A DNA stretch of 64,000 nucleotides from JBBQHX01 sp035306065 (GCA_035306065.1 DATGOL010000007.1:1-64000); one strand, 5' to 3'; counted from the first letter of the stretch, positions 27,253 to 37,285 are shown. Notes: generated by a model not told the origin, from the sequence alone. Program-made: numbers and translations.

Positions 27253-28242
27253 TTACCACTCCTTCTCCGATGCCTCCAGCTCTGCCAGCAGCGTGGCATA
27301 GCTCTCCAGGCGCTCGCGTCGCACTTTCCCCAGCTCCACCGCCTCGATCACGGCGCAACCGGGTTCCACGAGGTGTTTGCAGTCTGCAAACCTGCATTCC
27401 GAGAGGAACGGCTCGAATTCAGGGAACTCATGCTGGAGGTCGCGAGATGGATGTCCCCACAGGCCTACCTCGCGCAACCCTGGCGTGTCCGCCACGAAGC
27501 CGCCGTCAGGCAGCGGAGTGAGAAGCGCGCCAACCGTTGTATGACGCCCCTTGTTGACCGCACTGCTCACGGCACCAACGCGCAGCCTCACGCCGAACAG
27601 GGCGTTGATGAGCGAAGACTTGCCCACGCCGGAAGGCCCCGTGAGTGCCGATATCCTGCCGAGCAGTACGTCGCGCAGCTCATCGAGACCTTCCCGTGTT
27701 TTCGCACTCGTGAAGTGCAGCGGATAACCAATGGTGTTGTAGTAGCCGAACCGTGCCTCGAGCGCTGACCGGTTTACGAGCTCGCTCTTGTTCAGCACGA
27801 TACGGGCCGGCAATCCGTTCGCCTCGGCAATCACCAGGAACCTGTCGAGCATGCGCTCGTTCGGCTCCGGACTGGCAGCCGCGAACACCACCACCACCTG
27901 GTCCACATTCGCAACGAGAACACGTTCGCCGCGCCTGCCACCCGGCTGGCGGCGCTTCAGGCTCGAGTGACGCGGCCGAATGCCGGATATCGCCCACGAG
28001 TCACCGCGTTCTTCCGGCTCGATGATTACCCGGTCGCCTACCGCAAGCTTTCTGGGCTCCTCCAGGCTTTCCGCCGACTTGCCCGGTCCCTGGTCCCGAA
28101 ACTCCGCTCGGCGATCCTCGTGAATCTTGAGACGCCCGCGCAGCGTTGCCTCCAGGGTCTCACCGTCATCCGCGAGAATCCTCCACGTGGCGCCCGTGCT
28201 CTCGAGCACGGTGCCCAGGCGTTCCTTCAGGTCAGGCGCCAT
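27253..28242 (-). CDS. rsgA: RsgA small-subunit ribosome GTPase
   Basis: RsgA checks late 30S maturation. The 329-residue product has the N-terminal OB fold (GATWRILADDGETLEATLRGRL), the permuted GTPase order with NKSE (G4) before GPSGVGKSSL (G1) and ADTPGLRE (G3), and the zinc finger Cys-x4-Cys-x-His-x5-Cys (CRFADCKHLVEPGC). Start is ATG 28242, 11 nt inside the end of the preceding gene. Confidence 0.95.
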   Translation of the reverse strand: MAPDLKERLGTVLESTGATWRILADDGETLEATLRGRLKIHEDRRAEFRDQGPGKSAESLEEPRKLAVGDRVIIEPEERGDSWAISGIRPRHSSLKRRQPGGRRGERVLVANVDQVVVVFAAASPEPNERMLDRFLVIAEANGLPARIVLNKSELVNRSALEARFGYYNTIGYPLHFTSAKTREGLDELRDVLLGRISALTGPSGVGKSSLINALFGVRLRVGAVSSAVNKGRHTTVGALLTPLPDGGFVADTPGLREVGLWGHPSRDLQHEFPEFEPFLSECRFADCKHLVEPGCAVIEAVELGKVRRERLESYATLLAELEASEKEW

Positions 28243-28633
28243 CTTCCTCGCGCATGACATCCCACCAGCGGCGGGTGCTTCCACCCTCCTCGGCCTGGCG
28301 CCGCTGCACCAGCTCATGGAGAAGCAGTTCGGCCTCCTCGAGCGTCAGGCTCCGCACCGCATCCAGTGCTTCGGCTTCCGTAGCCGCTCGCACGATGAAC
28401 TCCGTCTCCAGATGCCCTTCGACACCCTGGGAACCCATGCGACGCCATTGGAGAAAGAGCAGGTAACCACCCCATGGCGCGCTCGCGTCGCCTGTGACAT
28501 CTGCAGTTGCCTCAACGCTGTAGGCGAATCCATCCGGACCCTCCAGCGCAGCCGGACGCTTGTGCACTGCAGCATATCCCCCCACCGTCCTTTCATCACC
28601 GGCATCGTGGTCAGGAGGGAGAAACCTGCTCAT
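28232..28633 (-). CDS. Conserved-looking small protein, unknown function
   Basis: A 133-residue acidic protein without signal peptide or membrane segment. It has an N-terminal polar part, then alternating strands and aromatic residues (GGYLLFLQWRRMGSQG, LETEFIVRAATEAEALDAV), then a helix (LTLEEAELLLHELVQRRQ) and an acidic tail. I recognise no family. It overlaps rsgA by 11 nt and follows proline dehydrogenase by 14 nt, so it is expressed with both. Confidence 0.65.
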   Translation of the reverse strand: MSRFLPPDHDAGDERTVGGYAAVHKRPAALEGPDGFAYSVEATADVTGDASAPWGGYLLFLQWRRMGSQGVEGHLETEFIVRAATEAEALDAVRSLTLEEAELLLHELVQRRQAEEGGSTRRWWDVMREEDGA

Positions 28634-28647
28634 GACAGCTGCCGCTT

Positions 28648-29583
28648 TCAGCGCTTGCCGCGCACGATCTCGCGCACGATGCTGCCCGTCATGAATGCCA
28701 GGTTCGCCGGACGTTCAGCAAGCCGACGCATGAGGTACGGGTACCACTGCGTTCCGAACGGAACATACACGCGCAGGTTCATGCCGTCACGTACCAGCTG
28801 CTCCTGAAGGTCGCGACGAATGCCATGCAGCATCTGGAACTCGAACTTATCCGGGCTGATTCCCTTCTCCGCAATGAACTTCCTGGCCTCGGTGATGATG
28901 GTCTCGTCATGCGTTGCCAGGCCTGGATAGTTCCCCATTTCGAGCAGACGCTTCATCTGGCGTACGTAGGCCTCGTCAACATCGCTCTTGTCGGGATAGG
29001 CAATCGATGCCGGCTCCTTGTACGCACCCTTGCACAGCCTCACGCGAGCGCCGGAGCGAATGGCGTTCTCCACGTCCTGCGAAGTACGGCGCAATGCGGA
29101 CTGCAGAACGATGCCGACATTCCCCGGAAACGACGGCCTCATGTACTGCTCGAAAATCTCGAGCGTAACCTCCGTGTAATCGCTGCCTTCCATGTCGATT
29201 CGCACGAAGGTGTCCTGCAATGCAGCACGCTCAACGATCCGGCTGAGATTCGAGATGCACAGTTCCTTGCGCACATCCAGCCCCAGCGCCGTGAGCTTCA
29301 GCGACACGTGAGAATTCAGCCGCTCGGCGTGAATCCTGTCGAGCAGCATCAGGTACTGCTCAACGGTTGCCTGCGCTTCGTGCTCCTCATACACGCTCTC
29401 GCCAAGCACATCCAGCGATGCCGTTGCTCCGGTGGCGTTGAGCTGACGCACTGCCTCGATTGCTTCATCGATTGTTTCACCCGCTACGAAACGCCTCGCG
29501 AGACCACGTGCCAGCCTGTTTCGCTTGACGAATCGAAAGATCTTCGGCTGGTCCGACAGGTAAAGGATGGTCTTGCGAAGCAT
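28648..29583 (-). CDS. Monofunctional proline dehydrogenase
   Basis: The 311-residue FAD enzyme oxidises proline to delta-1-pyrroline-5-carboxylate. The barrel has family segments such as VSLKLTALGLDV, FVRIDMEGSDYTEVTLEI, VRLCKGAYKEP and FEFQMLHGIRRD, and ends with LRVYVPFGTQWYPYLMRRLAERP. Size matches the Thermus-type single enzyme, not bifunctional PutA. A P5C dehydrogenase gene is not in the window. It is the first gene of a minus-strand run that continues with the unknown, rsgA and the ClC gene. Confidence 0.93.
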   Translation of the reverse strand: MLRKTILYLSDQPKIFRFVKRNRLARGLARRFVAGETIDEAIEAVRQLNATGATASLDVLGESVYEEHEAQATVEQYLMLLDRIHAERLNSHVSLKLTALGLDVRKELCISNLSRIVERAALQDTFVRIDMEGSDYTEVTLEIFEQYMRPSFPGNVGIVLQSALRRTSQDVENAIRSGARVRLCKGAYKEPASIAYPDKSDVDEAYVRQMKRLLEMGNYPGLATHDETIITEARKFIAEKGISPDKFEFQMLHGIRRDLQEQLVRDGMNLRVYVPFGTQWYPYLMRRLAERPANLAFMTGSIVREIVRGKR

Positions 29584-29782
29584 AGAGAAGGGGCGAGAAG
29601 TCAGCGGCGCTCCGAAACCGCCGGAGTCAATGAGCAGCAGTCAGCTGGGAATGCGACAGATACACCCGCGTGCACGAAAGCTAGCGGGCCATGGCCACGG
29701 GCTATACCCGTGGCCAACCCCGACCCTGAACCGGCAGCCGGCTGCATTTCCGACACGCAGCAGTCATCCGGTGGTAACAGGG

Positions 29783-31447
29783 TCACCTGCCAGCGGCTGG
29801 AACTGCGTCGAGAAACAGCACCGGATGCTCCTGTCCCGGCTGCAGCGAGTCATCGAAGTAGTTCCAGATGGTCAGGCCGTCGTCAGAGGCCGGGTGCAGC
29901 AGGACGGTTGCCAGTCGTGCGAGACGCTGCGCTCCGGGAACGATCCAGGTTCCTGCGGGAAGGGTGGCGGAGCGCGACCGCCAGTTGCCATCGAGCGGAC
30001 TCAGCATGGCGTGACCCTGGAATTCTCTCGGCGCGCGCACGATGCTGTTCGGCGTGAATGCACTTACTTCGCCGGTCCATTCTTCAGAAAGCTGCTGCAT
30101 CTCTACCCCATGGCGCTGAAGCACGGCCACTGCAGCGCTGTCACGCTCCGGAACTGCGAATGCGGCAGGCACCAGGCCCCACATCGCCACGTCGAACTTG
30201 TCGTGCACCGGCATTTCCGAAGAGACTATGGTGCCCGGACGGCTGAAACCGGGACGCATGCCGGGCTCGGCGATGGAGGAGTCGCCCGTGCTTTCGAGCA
30301 ACTCAACGAGAATCGAGTCCGTGCGTGGCGAAGTGGTTACGCGTCCGCGAACGGGAACTGAATCGCGCCCCGCGAGCGCGATGGCCTCGCGATCCAGCTG
30401 TTCGGTGATCGCGATCAGTGCGTCACCTCGTTCTGCAACGAGCGAAAGAAGCTCCCTGACGAACGCGGTGGTGCTCTGAACCCGGCGCTCGAACGGATCG
30501 TGCGAGTAGGCTTCCGACAGCACGCTCACGCGATTGCGGAGGCCGTAGTAGTTGGTACCGAAGCGGGGTACGTGCTCGAAGGTGAACCAGCCTCCCTTGC
30601 TCGGGCTGGTGGGGTCGTCACGCCCTTCGACTCCGCGAAAGTTGCCGTAGTCGTAGGTCTCGTATCCGTGCCGATCCCTCACGCGCTGCCTCAACTCGGG
30701 GAGGATGTGCTGCCGGGTCCACTCACCCGCGGGAATGGCGGGAAAGAGTGAAGGGCTGTAGGTGAGTGCGTAGCCGTGGTAGCTGCCGTTGGTGGCGTGC
30801 AGGTCTACCAGGACGTGCGGGTCCCACTCGCCGAGGAAGCTGAGTGACGCGCGGGTTTCCGGTGCCTCGGCCTTCATGTAGTCGCGATTCAGGTCGAGGT
30901 CCTGGGAATTCGGGCGCCTGCCGATTGTCTCGGGGCCGTTCTGCGATCCGCGGTTCTGTGCCTGCGAACCCCAGTTGTCGTTGCCGTCTGCATTGTAGAT
31001 GGGCAGCGCAACGAGAACGATGGAGTCCAGCACGTTAGGCCCGCGCTGCGCGAGCAGGTCGCGGAGAATTGCCTGGAGCGCCTCCTTGCCTTCAACCTCA
31101 CCGCCGTGGATGTTGCCCTGCACATACACAATGGGCTTTCCGGTAGCACGGGCCTCTGCAGCGGTGGAAACAAGCGGTCGTGAGGCAATCACGTACGGCA
31201 GGTCGAGTCCGTTGCCGGTCGTTCCGAATACGCCCCGTTCCATGGCGGCACCGGCAGCCTCGAGGCTGTCGAGAAACGCCACCACGTGCGCATGGGAGCT
31301 CGTCTCCAGGTACCCCGTGGCTTCCGCGTGCGTACGCGGCAACTCGCCGAGGTCTCCGTTACTCGCGCAACCGACCAGCGCACCCGTTCCGGCAAGGGCC
31401 ACGAACAGCGACGCCGCACTGCGACTCAGGCTTCCACCCGCGATCAT
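29783..31447 (-). CDS. Secreted M14-family zinc carboxypeptidase lipoprotein
   Basis: A 554-residue peptidase. The lipobox GALVGCASNG near residue 26 sends it out of the cytoplasm as a lipoprotein. The M14 zinc ligands are HGGEVEGKE (His, Glu) and VDLHATNG (His); LDLNRDY has the substrate-binding Arg and SVLSEAYSH the catalytic Glu. A less conserved C-terminal domain of about 170 residues follows. It removes C-terminal residues from peptides. It overlaps the S9 peptidase gene by 4 nt, so the two enzymes are made together, and both act on peptides outside the cytoplasm. Confidence 0.9.
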   Translation of the reverse strand: MIAGGSLSRSAASLFVALAGTGALVGCASNGDLGELPRTHAEATGYLETSSHAHVVAFLDSLEAAGAAMERGVFGTTGNGLDLPYVIASRPLVSTAAEARATGKPIVYVQGNIHGGEVEGKEALQAILRDLLAQRGPNVLDSIVLVALPIYNADGNDNWGSQAQNRGSQNGPETIGRRPNSQDLDLNRDYMKAEAPETRASLSFLGEWDPHVLVDLHATNGSYHGYALTYSPSLFPAIPAGEWTRQHILPELRQRVRDRHGYETYDYGNFRGVEGRDDPTSPSKGGWFTFEHVPRFGTNYYGLRNRVSVLSEAYSHDPFERRVQSTTAFVRELLSLVAERGDALIAITEQLDREAIALAGRDSVPVRGRVTTSPRTDSILVELLESTGDSSIAEPGMRPGFSRPGTIVSSEMPVHDKFDVAMWGLVPAAFAVPERDSAAVAVLQRHGVEMQQLSEEWTGEVSAFTPNSIVRAPREFQGHAMLSPLDGNWRSRSATLPAGTWIVPGAQRLARLATVLLHPASDDGLTIWNYFDDSLQPGQEHPVLFLDAVPAAGR

Positions 31448-33780
31448 AGTTTCTCCTTCACGAAACGTGTCATCTGGTTATAGAGGTGAATACTGCTGTT
31501 GCCACCGGAAATGGAGTGCGTGCGGTTGGGGTACATGAGCATGCTGAACGGGCGGCCCAGTTGCACGAGGCTGTCAGCGAGAATGAGAGTGTTCTGTGAA
31601 TGAACGTTGTCGTCTCCGGTTCCATGCACGAGCAGCAGCTCCGCACGGAGGCCCGCGAGGTGAGTCATCACCGACGTCTGCCTGTAGCCTTCCTCGTTGA
31701 GCCGCGGAAGCCACATGAATCGCTCGGTGTAGATCGTGTCGTACAAACGCCAGTCAGTAACCGGCGCTACCGAGATGCCCATGCGGAAAACGTCGCCTCC
31801 GCGAGCCGTGGTCATGGCCGTCATGTAGCCACCGTAGCTCCAGCCCCAAATGCCGATCCTGCTGCCGTGAACCCAGCCCTGCCTGGCGAGCCACTTCGCG
31901 GCGTCCACCTGATCCTGCGATTCCGCCATGCCCAGCTTCAGCTGCGTAGCCTTCCGGAAGTCGCGACCACGCCACGCAGCACCCCTGTTATCCACGCTCA
32001 CCACAACGTAACCCTGCTGCGCCAGCAACTGGTGCCAGAGGTATCGCGAACCGCCCCACGCGTCGCTGACCGTTGGAGACGCCGGTCCGCCGTACACATA
32101 CATCAGAACCGGGTAGCGGGTGCGCGGATTGAAATCGGGCGGCACCACTCGATAGGCATCCAGTCGCGTGCCATCCGGCATGGGGATCCGGAAGAACTCC
32201 GGAGCCTTCACGTTCAGCGCCGACACGGTTCGCTGCAGGGCAGCGTTGTCCTGCAGCACACGCACGCTTCGCATTGCGGGCAACTCGTAAAGCACTGCAG
32301 TGGCGGGCCTCTCGATCGTGGAATGGAAGTCCACCAGGTATCGTGAATCGGGGCCGATGCTCACGTTGTGGGTGCCCTTCTCCGTCGTAATGCGCTCGGG
32401 ACGTGCGCCTCCGTCCAGTGAAACGCGATACAGCTGACGTTGTGTGGGATCGGGTGCAGCAACGGTCACGTACACGAAGCCCCGTGTTTCATCCACGCCG
32501 GAAACGCTCAGCACATCGCTCCCATCGCGCGTGAGCTGCCGCACCACTTCACCATCCCGCCCGTACAGGAAAAGCTGGCGCCAGCCGGTACGATCGCTCA
32601 GGAGCAGGAACTGCCGGCCGTCCTCGAGCCAGGTGATGTTCTGAACGTTCACGTAGGCCCTGTCGCTGTCGCTCGCCACAACGCGCCCCTGCCCGGTGCT
32701 TGCGGAAAGCAGCATGATGTCCACCCGGTCCTGCTTGCGCGGCATGCGCTGCACCACGATTGAATCGGTGCCGAGCCACTCCATTCGCGCCACGTACTGG
32801 CCGGTGTCCGGGCCCACCTGAAGCCAGGTGGTTCCTCGAGTGGCAAGGTCTGCAACGCCCACCCGCACACTCGAGTTCTGCTCACCTGCCTTGGGGTATC
32901 TCAGCACCTCCACGCTGGGGTACTGCCCCAGCTCGTTCACCAGCGCGAACTCCGGCACCGCAGACTGGTCGAAACGCCACCACGCAATCCGCCGGGAATC
33001 GGGACTCCAGCGGAACGCGTCCCGCAGCCCGAGCTCTTCCTCGTAAACCCAGTCCGTGGTGCCGTTGATGATGTTCGGGCTGCCGTCAGTCGTTATGCGA
33101 AGCTCCTCGCCGCTCTCGAGATCGGTAACCCACAGGTCGTTCGCCCTCACATATGCAACCTTGCGCGCGTCAGGCGAGAACTTCGCGAACATCTGAAGGT
33201 CCGGATCGCGCACTTCGTCCACGATGAACGAAGGCACAGCCAGGCTTGGGTCCGGCTCGAATTCATTCGAGTCCGGCGCCGGCGTGGTTGAACGCACGAT
33301 GGGCGTAACCTTGCGCGTGGCAAAGTCGTACACGTGGTACATGCCACGAGTGTTGGCGCGCCACACGCGAACCGAGTTGGAGAACAGCAGCGCCTTGCGC
33401 TCGTCTCCCGAAAGCTCGATCGCTTCAACCGTTATGCGGTCTCCACTGGCATCCACCAGGCTGGATGCTGCAGCCATGGTAGTCACGTTGCCGCTTACGA
33501 GGTCAACGCGAACGATGTTCGAGCCACCCTGCGGATCTGAACGCACGTCCAGGTACGAGCGCCCGTCCTGCATCCACACCAGGCTCGGCATGGGCGCACT
33601 GCGAAAATCCGCGCTGAAAATGCGCTCCACCGTAAGCGTTCCTGCATCCGGCGGGGATTCCGTACCTCGCTGTGCCTGCAGCGTGCCCAACGGAAGCAGA
33701 ACTAGGAGGGCGAGGCCAAGCCTGATGCTCGCCAAGGCGAATGTGTGAGTTCTCAGCCCGGGTTCTGGCATGAACGGCAT
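31444..33780 (-). CDS. S9-family dipeptidyl peptidase (DPP IV-like), exported
   Basis: A prolyl-oligopeptidase-family serine peptidase of about 778 residues. The signal segment is LGLALLVLLPLGTLQAQ. An N-terminal beta-propeller (DPP IV N-terminal type) fills residues about 50-510 and the catalytic alpha/beta hydrolase domain holds Ser in GWSYGG, Asp in HGTGDDNVH and His in PNRTHSISG. It takes dipeptides from peptide N-termini. The start at ATG 33780 gives a normal signal peptide; a GTG at 33816 would overlap the fadJ stop (GTGA), matching the other overlaps in this chain, so that start is also possible. Confidence 0.9.
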   Translation of the reverse strand: MPFMPEPGLRTHTFALASIRLGLALLVLLPLGTLQAQRGTESPPDAGTLTVERIFSADFRSAPMPSLVWMQDGRSYLDVRSDPQGGSNIVRVDLVSGNVTTMAAASSLVDASGDRITVEAIELSGDERKALLFSNSVRVWRANTRGMYHVYDFATRKVTPIVRSTTPAPDSNEFEPDPSLAVPSFIVDEVRDPDLQMFAKFSPDARKVAYVRANDLWVTDLESGEELRITTDGSPNIINGTTDWVYEEELGLRDAFRWSPDSRRIAWWRFDQSAVPEFALVNELGQYPSVEVLRYPKAGEQNSSVRVGVADLATRGTTWLQVGPDTGQYVARMEWLGTDSIVVQRMPRKQDRVDIMLLSASTGQGRVVASDSDRAYVNVQNITWLEDGRQFLLLSDRTGWRQLFLYGRDGEVVRQLTRDGSDVLSVSGVDETRGFVYVTVAAPDPTQRQLYRVSLDGGARPERITTEKGTHNVSIGPDSRYLVDFHSTIERPATAVLYELPAMRSVRVLQDNAALQRTVSALNVKAPEFFRIPMPDGTRLDAYRVVPPDFNPRTRYPVLMYVYGGPASPTVSDAWGGSRYLWHQLLAQQGYVVVSVDNRGAAWRGRDFRKATQLKLGMAESQDQVDAAKWLARQGWVHGSRIGIWGWSYGGYMTAMTTARGGDVFRMGISVAPVTDWRLYDTIYTERFMWLPRLNEEGYRQTSVMTHLAGLRAELLLVHGTGDDNVHSQNTLILADSLVQLGRPFSMLMYPNRTHSISGGNSSIHLYNQMTRFVKEKL

Positions 33781-33812
33781 GGTCCTTTGGCTGGTTAACG
33801 GAGACGCCTGCC

Positions 33813-35993
33813 TCACGCGTCATCCGGGTGAAATCTCTCGCCGCGCGCCGCCATCGTAACCAGCAGCTCGGCCGGCGAGAAGCGCTCTCCAAACCTGTCC
33901 TGCAGCGCCTCCATTCGACGCACCACGTTCGTGAGGCCCTGCGAATCCGTCCAGCGGAACGGGCCGCCGAGGAATGGTGGAAAGCCGAAGCCGAAAACGG
34001 CTCCTACGTCTCCATCCCTCGCGCTGCGGAGAATGCCGCCCTCGAGACACCTGACGGCCTCGTTCACCAGGGCCAGCACCATGCGCTCCTGAATTTCCTC
34101 GGCGGGCAGATCCACCTGCTCAGCCTGCGGAAAGAGGTCATACACGGATGAGTCCACTCCCTTGCGCTCACCCTCCTCATCGTACTTGTAGAACCCTTTC
34201 TTTCCCTTCCGGCCCGTTCTGCCATCCGCCAGAACGGACCTGAGCGTATCGGATGCCCTGATTCGCGAGCCGAACGCCTCGCGCAGCACCTCGGTCACCT
34301 TTCCGGCTACGTCCAGCCCCACCTCATCCAGCAACGTTACCGGACCAACCGGAAAGCCGAAGGCTACCATCGCTGCATCCAGGTCTTCGATCTGCACGCT
34401 GCTGTCCAGCAGCTGCCCCGCTTCATTCAGGAATGCAGCCAGCGTACGCGTGGTGTAGAAGCCCGGCCCGTCGTTCACCACTATCACGGACTTCCCGAGC
34501 AGCTTGCCGGCGGCAACTGCCATGACGACAGTCTCATCACTCGTCATGGTGCCACGCACAATCTCCAGCAGCGGCATCCTGTGCACCGGAGAGAAGAAGT
34601 GCATGCCGCACACATTCTCCGGCCTGCGAGCAGCAACTGCAATTTCGGAAATGGGAATGGTGCTGGTATTGGACGCATACACGGCGCCCGACCGCATGCC
34701 GCCTTCAGTCTCGTGCAGCACCTGCTGCTTCAGCTCCAGGTTCTCGAACACCGCCTCGACAACGATGTCGGCCCGGCCGAAGCCGTGAAGCTGCGTAGTT
34801 CCGCTCAGCAGCGACATGGCATCGTCCATCTCGCGCCTGGTCATACGACGGCGCCTCACGCGATCGCGAAGCACGGTGCGCACAGCAGCCATTCCCTTGC
34901 CTACCGCCTGATGTGTGGTGTCTTTCATCCTCACCGGCACACCATGCTGCACCGCAATCGTCGCAATGCCCGCACCCATGAAGCCAGCACCGATCACCCC
35001 CAGTGAACGGAGAGGTGCCGCAGGCTGCACGTTGCTGTCCACCCCGGTGTCCTTCTTGAGGGCGGTCGTTGCGCGAAACAGGAACATGAGCTCACGCGCC
35101 ACGGGGGAGACCGCAAGCTCGCCGAACAGCCGAGCTTCCTCCTGAGCGCCCCGTACCGGACCATCCGCATACCCGCGTGCAATCGCGTCCATTGCAGCAT
35201 CGGGAGCGGGATAGTGGCCGCCACTCCGCTTCTTCGCTGCCTCACGAGCCTTCCGGAGTACTACGGACCGCCCCACCGGATTATCATCCAGCAGTACTCG
35301 TGCGGCGTCACGCGGCCGCCCGTCCTTCCGCGACCGCGTTCCGTTCACGAACTCCATCGCCCGCTCGCGCGCAATGCGCTGAAGGATGGATGGATGCACT
35401 ACTTCATCCACAACGCCAAGCGAAAGGGCACGCTTCGCTCGCAGTGGCTTGCCCGTCAGGATCATGTCCAGGGCCGCACGCAACCCGATGAGCCGCGGAA
35501 GTCGCTGCGTTCCGCCCGCACCCGGGATCAGCCCAAGCTGAATTTCGGGAAGCCCCAGCGTCGTTTTCGGATGATCACTCGCTATGCGGTAGCTGCACGC
35601 AAGCGCCGTTTCCAGCCCGCCACCGAGACACGCGCCATGTATCGCCGCGATAATCGGGAAACGGGCCTCCTGAACCCTGTCCAGCAGCTTCTGCCCTTCC
35701 CGGCTCAGGCTCTCCGCCTGCTGCGCAGTTCGAACCGACCGCAGTTCGTCAATGTCAGCTCCGGCAATGAACACATCCGGCTTGCTGCTCGTCAGGATCA
35801 CGGCCTGCACGGCCTCGTTCGCCGAGAGCGAATCGATCAACGCAGCAAACTCCTCACGCACCTCGCGCGACAGCACGTTCACCGACTCACCCGCAACGTT
35901 CAGCGCCAGAACGGCAACACCGTCAGAGAGTGTGGACGTGAAGTGGCTCATTCGCTCCCGGCCGTGGAAAGTATTCCCGTGAACGTCACTCAT
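33813..35993 (-). CDS. fadJ: FadJ-like 3-hydroxyacyl-CoA dehydrogenase / enoyl-CoA hydratase
   Basis: A 726-residue two-part enzyme of beta-oxidation. The crotonase domain comes first (AAIHGACLGGGLETALA and LGLIPGAGGTQRLPRLIG, with both catalytic Glu regions), then an NAD-binding 3-hydroxyacyl-CoA dehydrogenase domain (LGVIGAGFMGAGIATIAVQHG) and its C-terminal helical part. It hydrates trans-enoyl-CoA and oxidises the 3-hydroxyacyl-CoA. I start at ATG 35993, which overlaps the thiolase stop (ATGA). Together with the thiolase this gives a complete FadIJ-like pair. Confidence 0.93.
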   Translation of the reverse strand: MSDVHGNTFHGRERMSHFTSTLSDGVAVLALNVAGESVNVLSREVREEFAALIDSLSANEAVQAVILTSSKPDVFIAGADIDELRSVRTAQQAESLSREGQKLLDRVQEARFPIIAAIHGACLGGGLETALACSYRIASDHPKTTLGLPEIQLGLIPGAGGTQRLPRLIGLRAALDMILTGKPLRAKRALSLGVVDEVVHPSILQRIARERAMEFVNGTRSRKDGRPRDAARVLLDDNPVGRSVVLRKAREAAKKRSGGHYPAPDAAMDAIARGYADGPVRGAQEEARLFGELAVSPVARELMFLFRATTALKKDTGVDSNVQPAAPLRSLGVIGAGFMGAGIATIAVQHGVPVRMKDTTHQAVGKGMAAVRTVLRDRVRRRRMTRREMDDAMSLLSGTTQLHGFGRADIVVEAVFENLELKQQVLHETEGGMRSGAVYASNTSTIPISEIAVAARRPENVCGMHFFSPVHRMPLLEIVRGTMTSDETVVMAVAAGKLLGKSVIVVNDGPGFYTTRTLAAFLNEAGQLLDSSVQIEDLDAAMVAFGFPVGPVTLLDEVGLDVAGKVTEVLREAFGSRIRASDTLRSVLADGRTGRKGKKGFYKYDEEGERKGVDSSVYDLFPQAEQVDLPAEEIQERMVLALVNEAVRCLEGGILRSARDGDVGAVFGFGFPPFLGGPFRWTDSQGLTNVVRRMEALQDRFGERFSPAELLVTMAARGERFHPDDA

Positions 35994-37285
35994 TCTGTCT
36001 CGACCACCATGGCGAAGCCCATGCCGCCCGCGGCACACACCGTCATGAGCCCGAACCTCCCGTCACGCCTCCGCAACTCGTTGAGCAGCGTGGTGGTTAT
36101 GCGGGCACCTGTCGCACCGAACGGATGTCCGATGGCAATGGACCCGCCCATCACGTTCAATCGCGCGCGATCCACCTCACCCACCGGCGAGTCGAAGCCG
36201 GCACGGCGCGCCCACTCACGCGATTCGAATCCCTTCAGGTTGGAAAGCACCTGCGCGGCAAATGCCTCGTGCATCTCAACGAGGTCCATGTCCTCCAGGC
36301 GAAGCCCCGCACGCTTCAGCGCAACGGGCGCTGCTAGCACCGGCGCCTGCAACAACTGCTCACCGGGATCCAGCGCCGCGTACGCGTACGAACGAATGAA
36401 GCCCATTGGCGTGTAGCCAAGTGTGCGCGCACGTTCCTCACTCATGAGCAGCACGGCAGACGCGCCATCCGTGAGCGGCGAGGAGTTGCCTGCCGTCACA
36501 CTGCCGTACTTTCTGTCGAACACGGGCTTCAACGCAGACAGTTGCTCGATGTTCGTTGACTCACGAATGCCGTTGTCCGCAGTGACTACGGTCTGCAGGT
36601 CGGCACCCGTCCACACTGGCGCAATCTCCTCTGCAAGTCGCCCATCTGCAGTGCCCGCAGACGCCAGCCGATGCGAGCGGAGCGCAAACTGGTCCTGCTC
36701 CTCACGCAAAATTCCGTTCAGCTTTGCCATCTTCTCCGCAGACTCACCCATCGTCTCGCCGGTAGTGGGCTCCGCGATGGCGGGCGTGATGGGCACCAGG
36801 TCCTTCGGCCTTATCGTGGCGAGCGCTGACATCCGCTGGCGCGCATTCTTCGCCCGGCTCGCGGCCACCAGCGCGTCCGACATTCCCGCGGAATGCAGCA
36901 CCGGCACGTTGCTCAGCGACTCGGCCCCTCCGGCAACCGCCACTTCCGCGTGGCCGAGGATTATCTGGTCGGCTGCGTCTGTAATTGCCTGGTTGGACGA
37001 CGCGCACGCCCTCCCCACCGTGTAAGCCTGCACCCCGCGCGGGAGCAGCGGCATGAGAGATATCTCGCGGGCGATGTTCGGAGCCGTGACGTCCTGCAGC
37101 ACCGCACCGAATACGAGCATCTCCACCAGGCCGGGATCCAGCTCGGCCCGCTGCAGGAGCTCACTCACTGCCCGCTTGCCAAGATCAATGGCACTCACGG
37201 ACCTGAGCACCGTGCCCGCCTTCGCAAAGGGAGTACGGACCCCGGCCACTATCGCTACCCTGCGTCCACCCGGATGGCTCGACAT
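35990..37285 (-). CDS. fadI: Acetyl-CoA acyltransferase (thiolase, FadI-like)
   Basis: A 431-residue thiolase that cleaves 3-ketoacyl-CoA. The nucleophile Cys is in GRACASSNQAI, and the second catalytic His and Cys are in GHPFGATGAR and VCAAGGMGFAMV. The size matches FadI rather than FadA, and it is coupled to fadJ with a 4-nt overlap as in fadIJ operons. Start is ATG 37285; sequence upstream is unlike the family. The divergent glpD gene starts 90 bp away. Confidence 0.93.
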   Translation of the reverse strand: MSSHPGGRRVAIVAGVRTPFAKAGTVLRSVSAIDLGKRAVSELLQRAELDPGLVEMLVFGAVLQDVTAPNIAREISLMPLLPRGVQAYTVGRACASSNQAITDAADQIILGHAEVAVAGGAESLSNVPVLHSAGMSDALVAASRAKNARQRMSALATIRPKDLVPITPAIAEPTTGETMGESAEKMAKLNGILREEQDQFALRSHRLASAGTADGRLAEEIAPVWTGADLQTVVTADNGIRESTNIEQLSALKPVFDRKYGSVTAGNSSPLTDGASAVLLMSEERARTLGYTPMGFIRSYAYAALDPGEQLLQAPVLAAPVALKRAGLRLEDMDLVEMHEAFAAQVLSNLKGFESREWARRAGFDSPVGEVDRARLNVMGGSIAIGHPFGATGARITTTLLNELRRRDGRFGLMTVCAAGGMGFAMVVETE

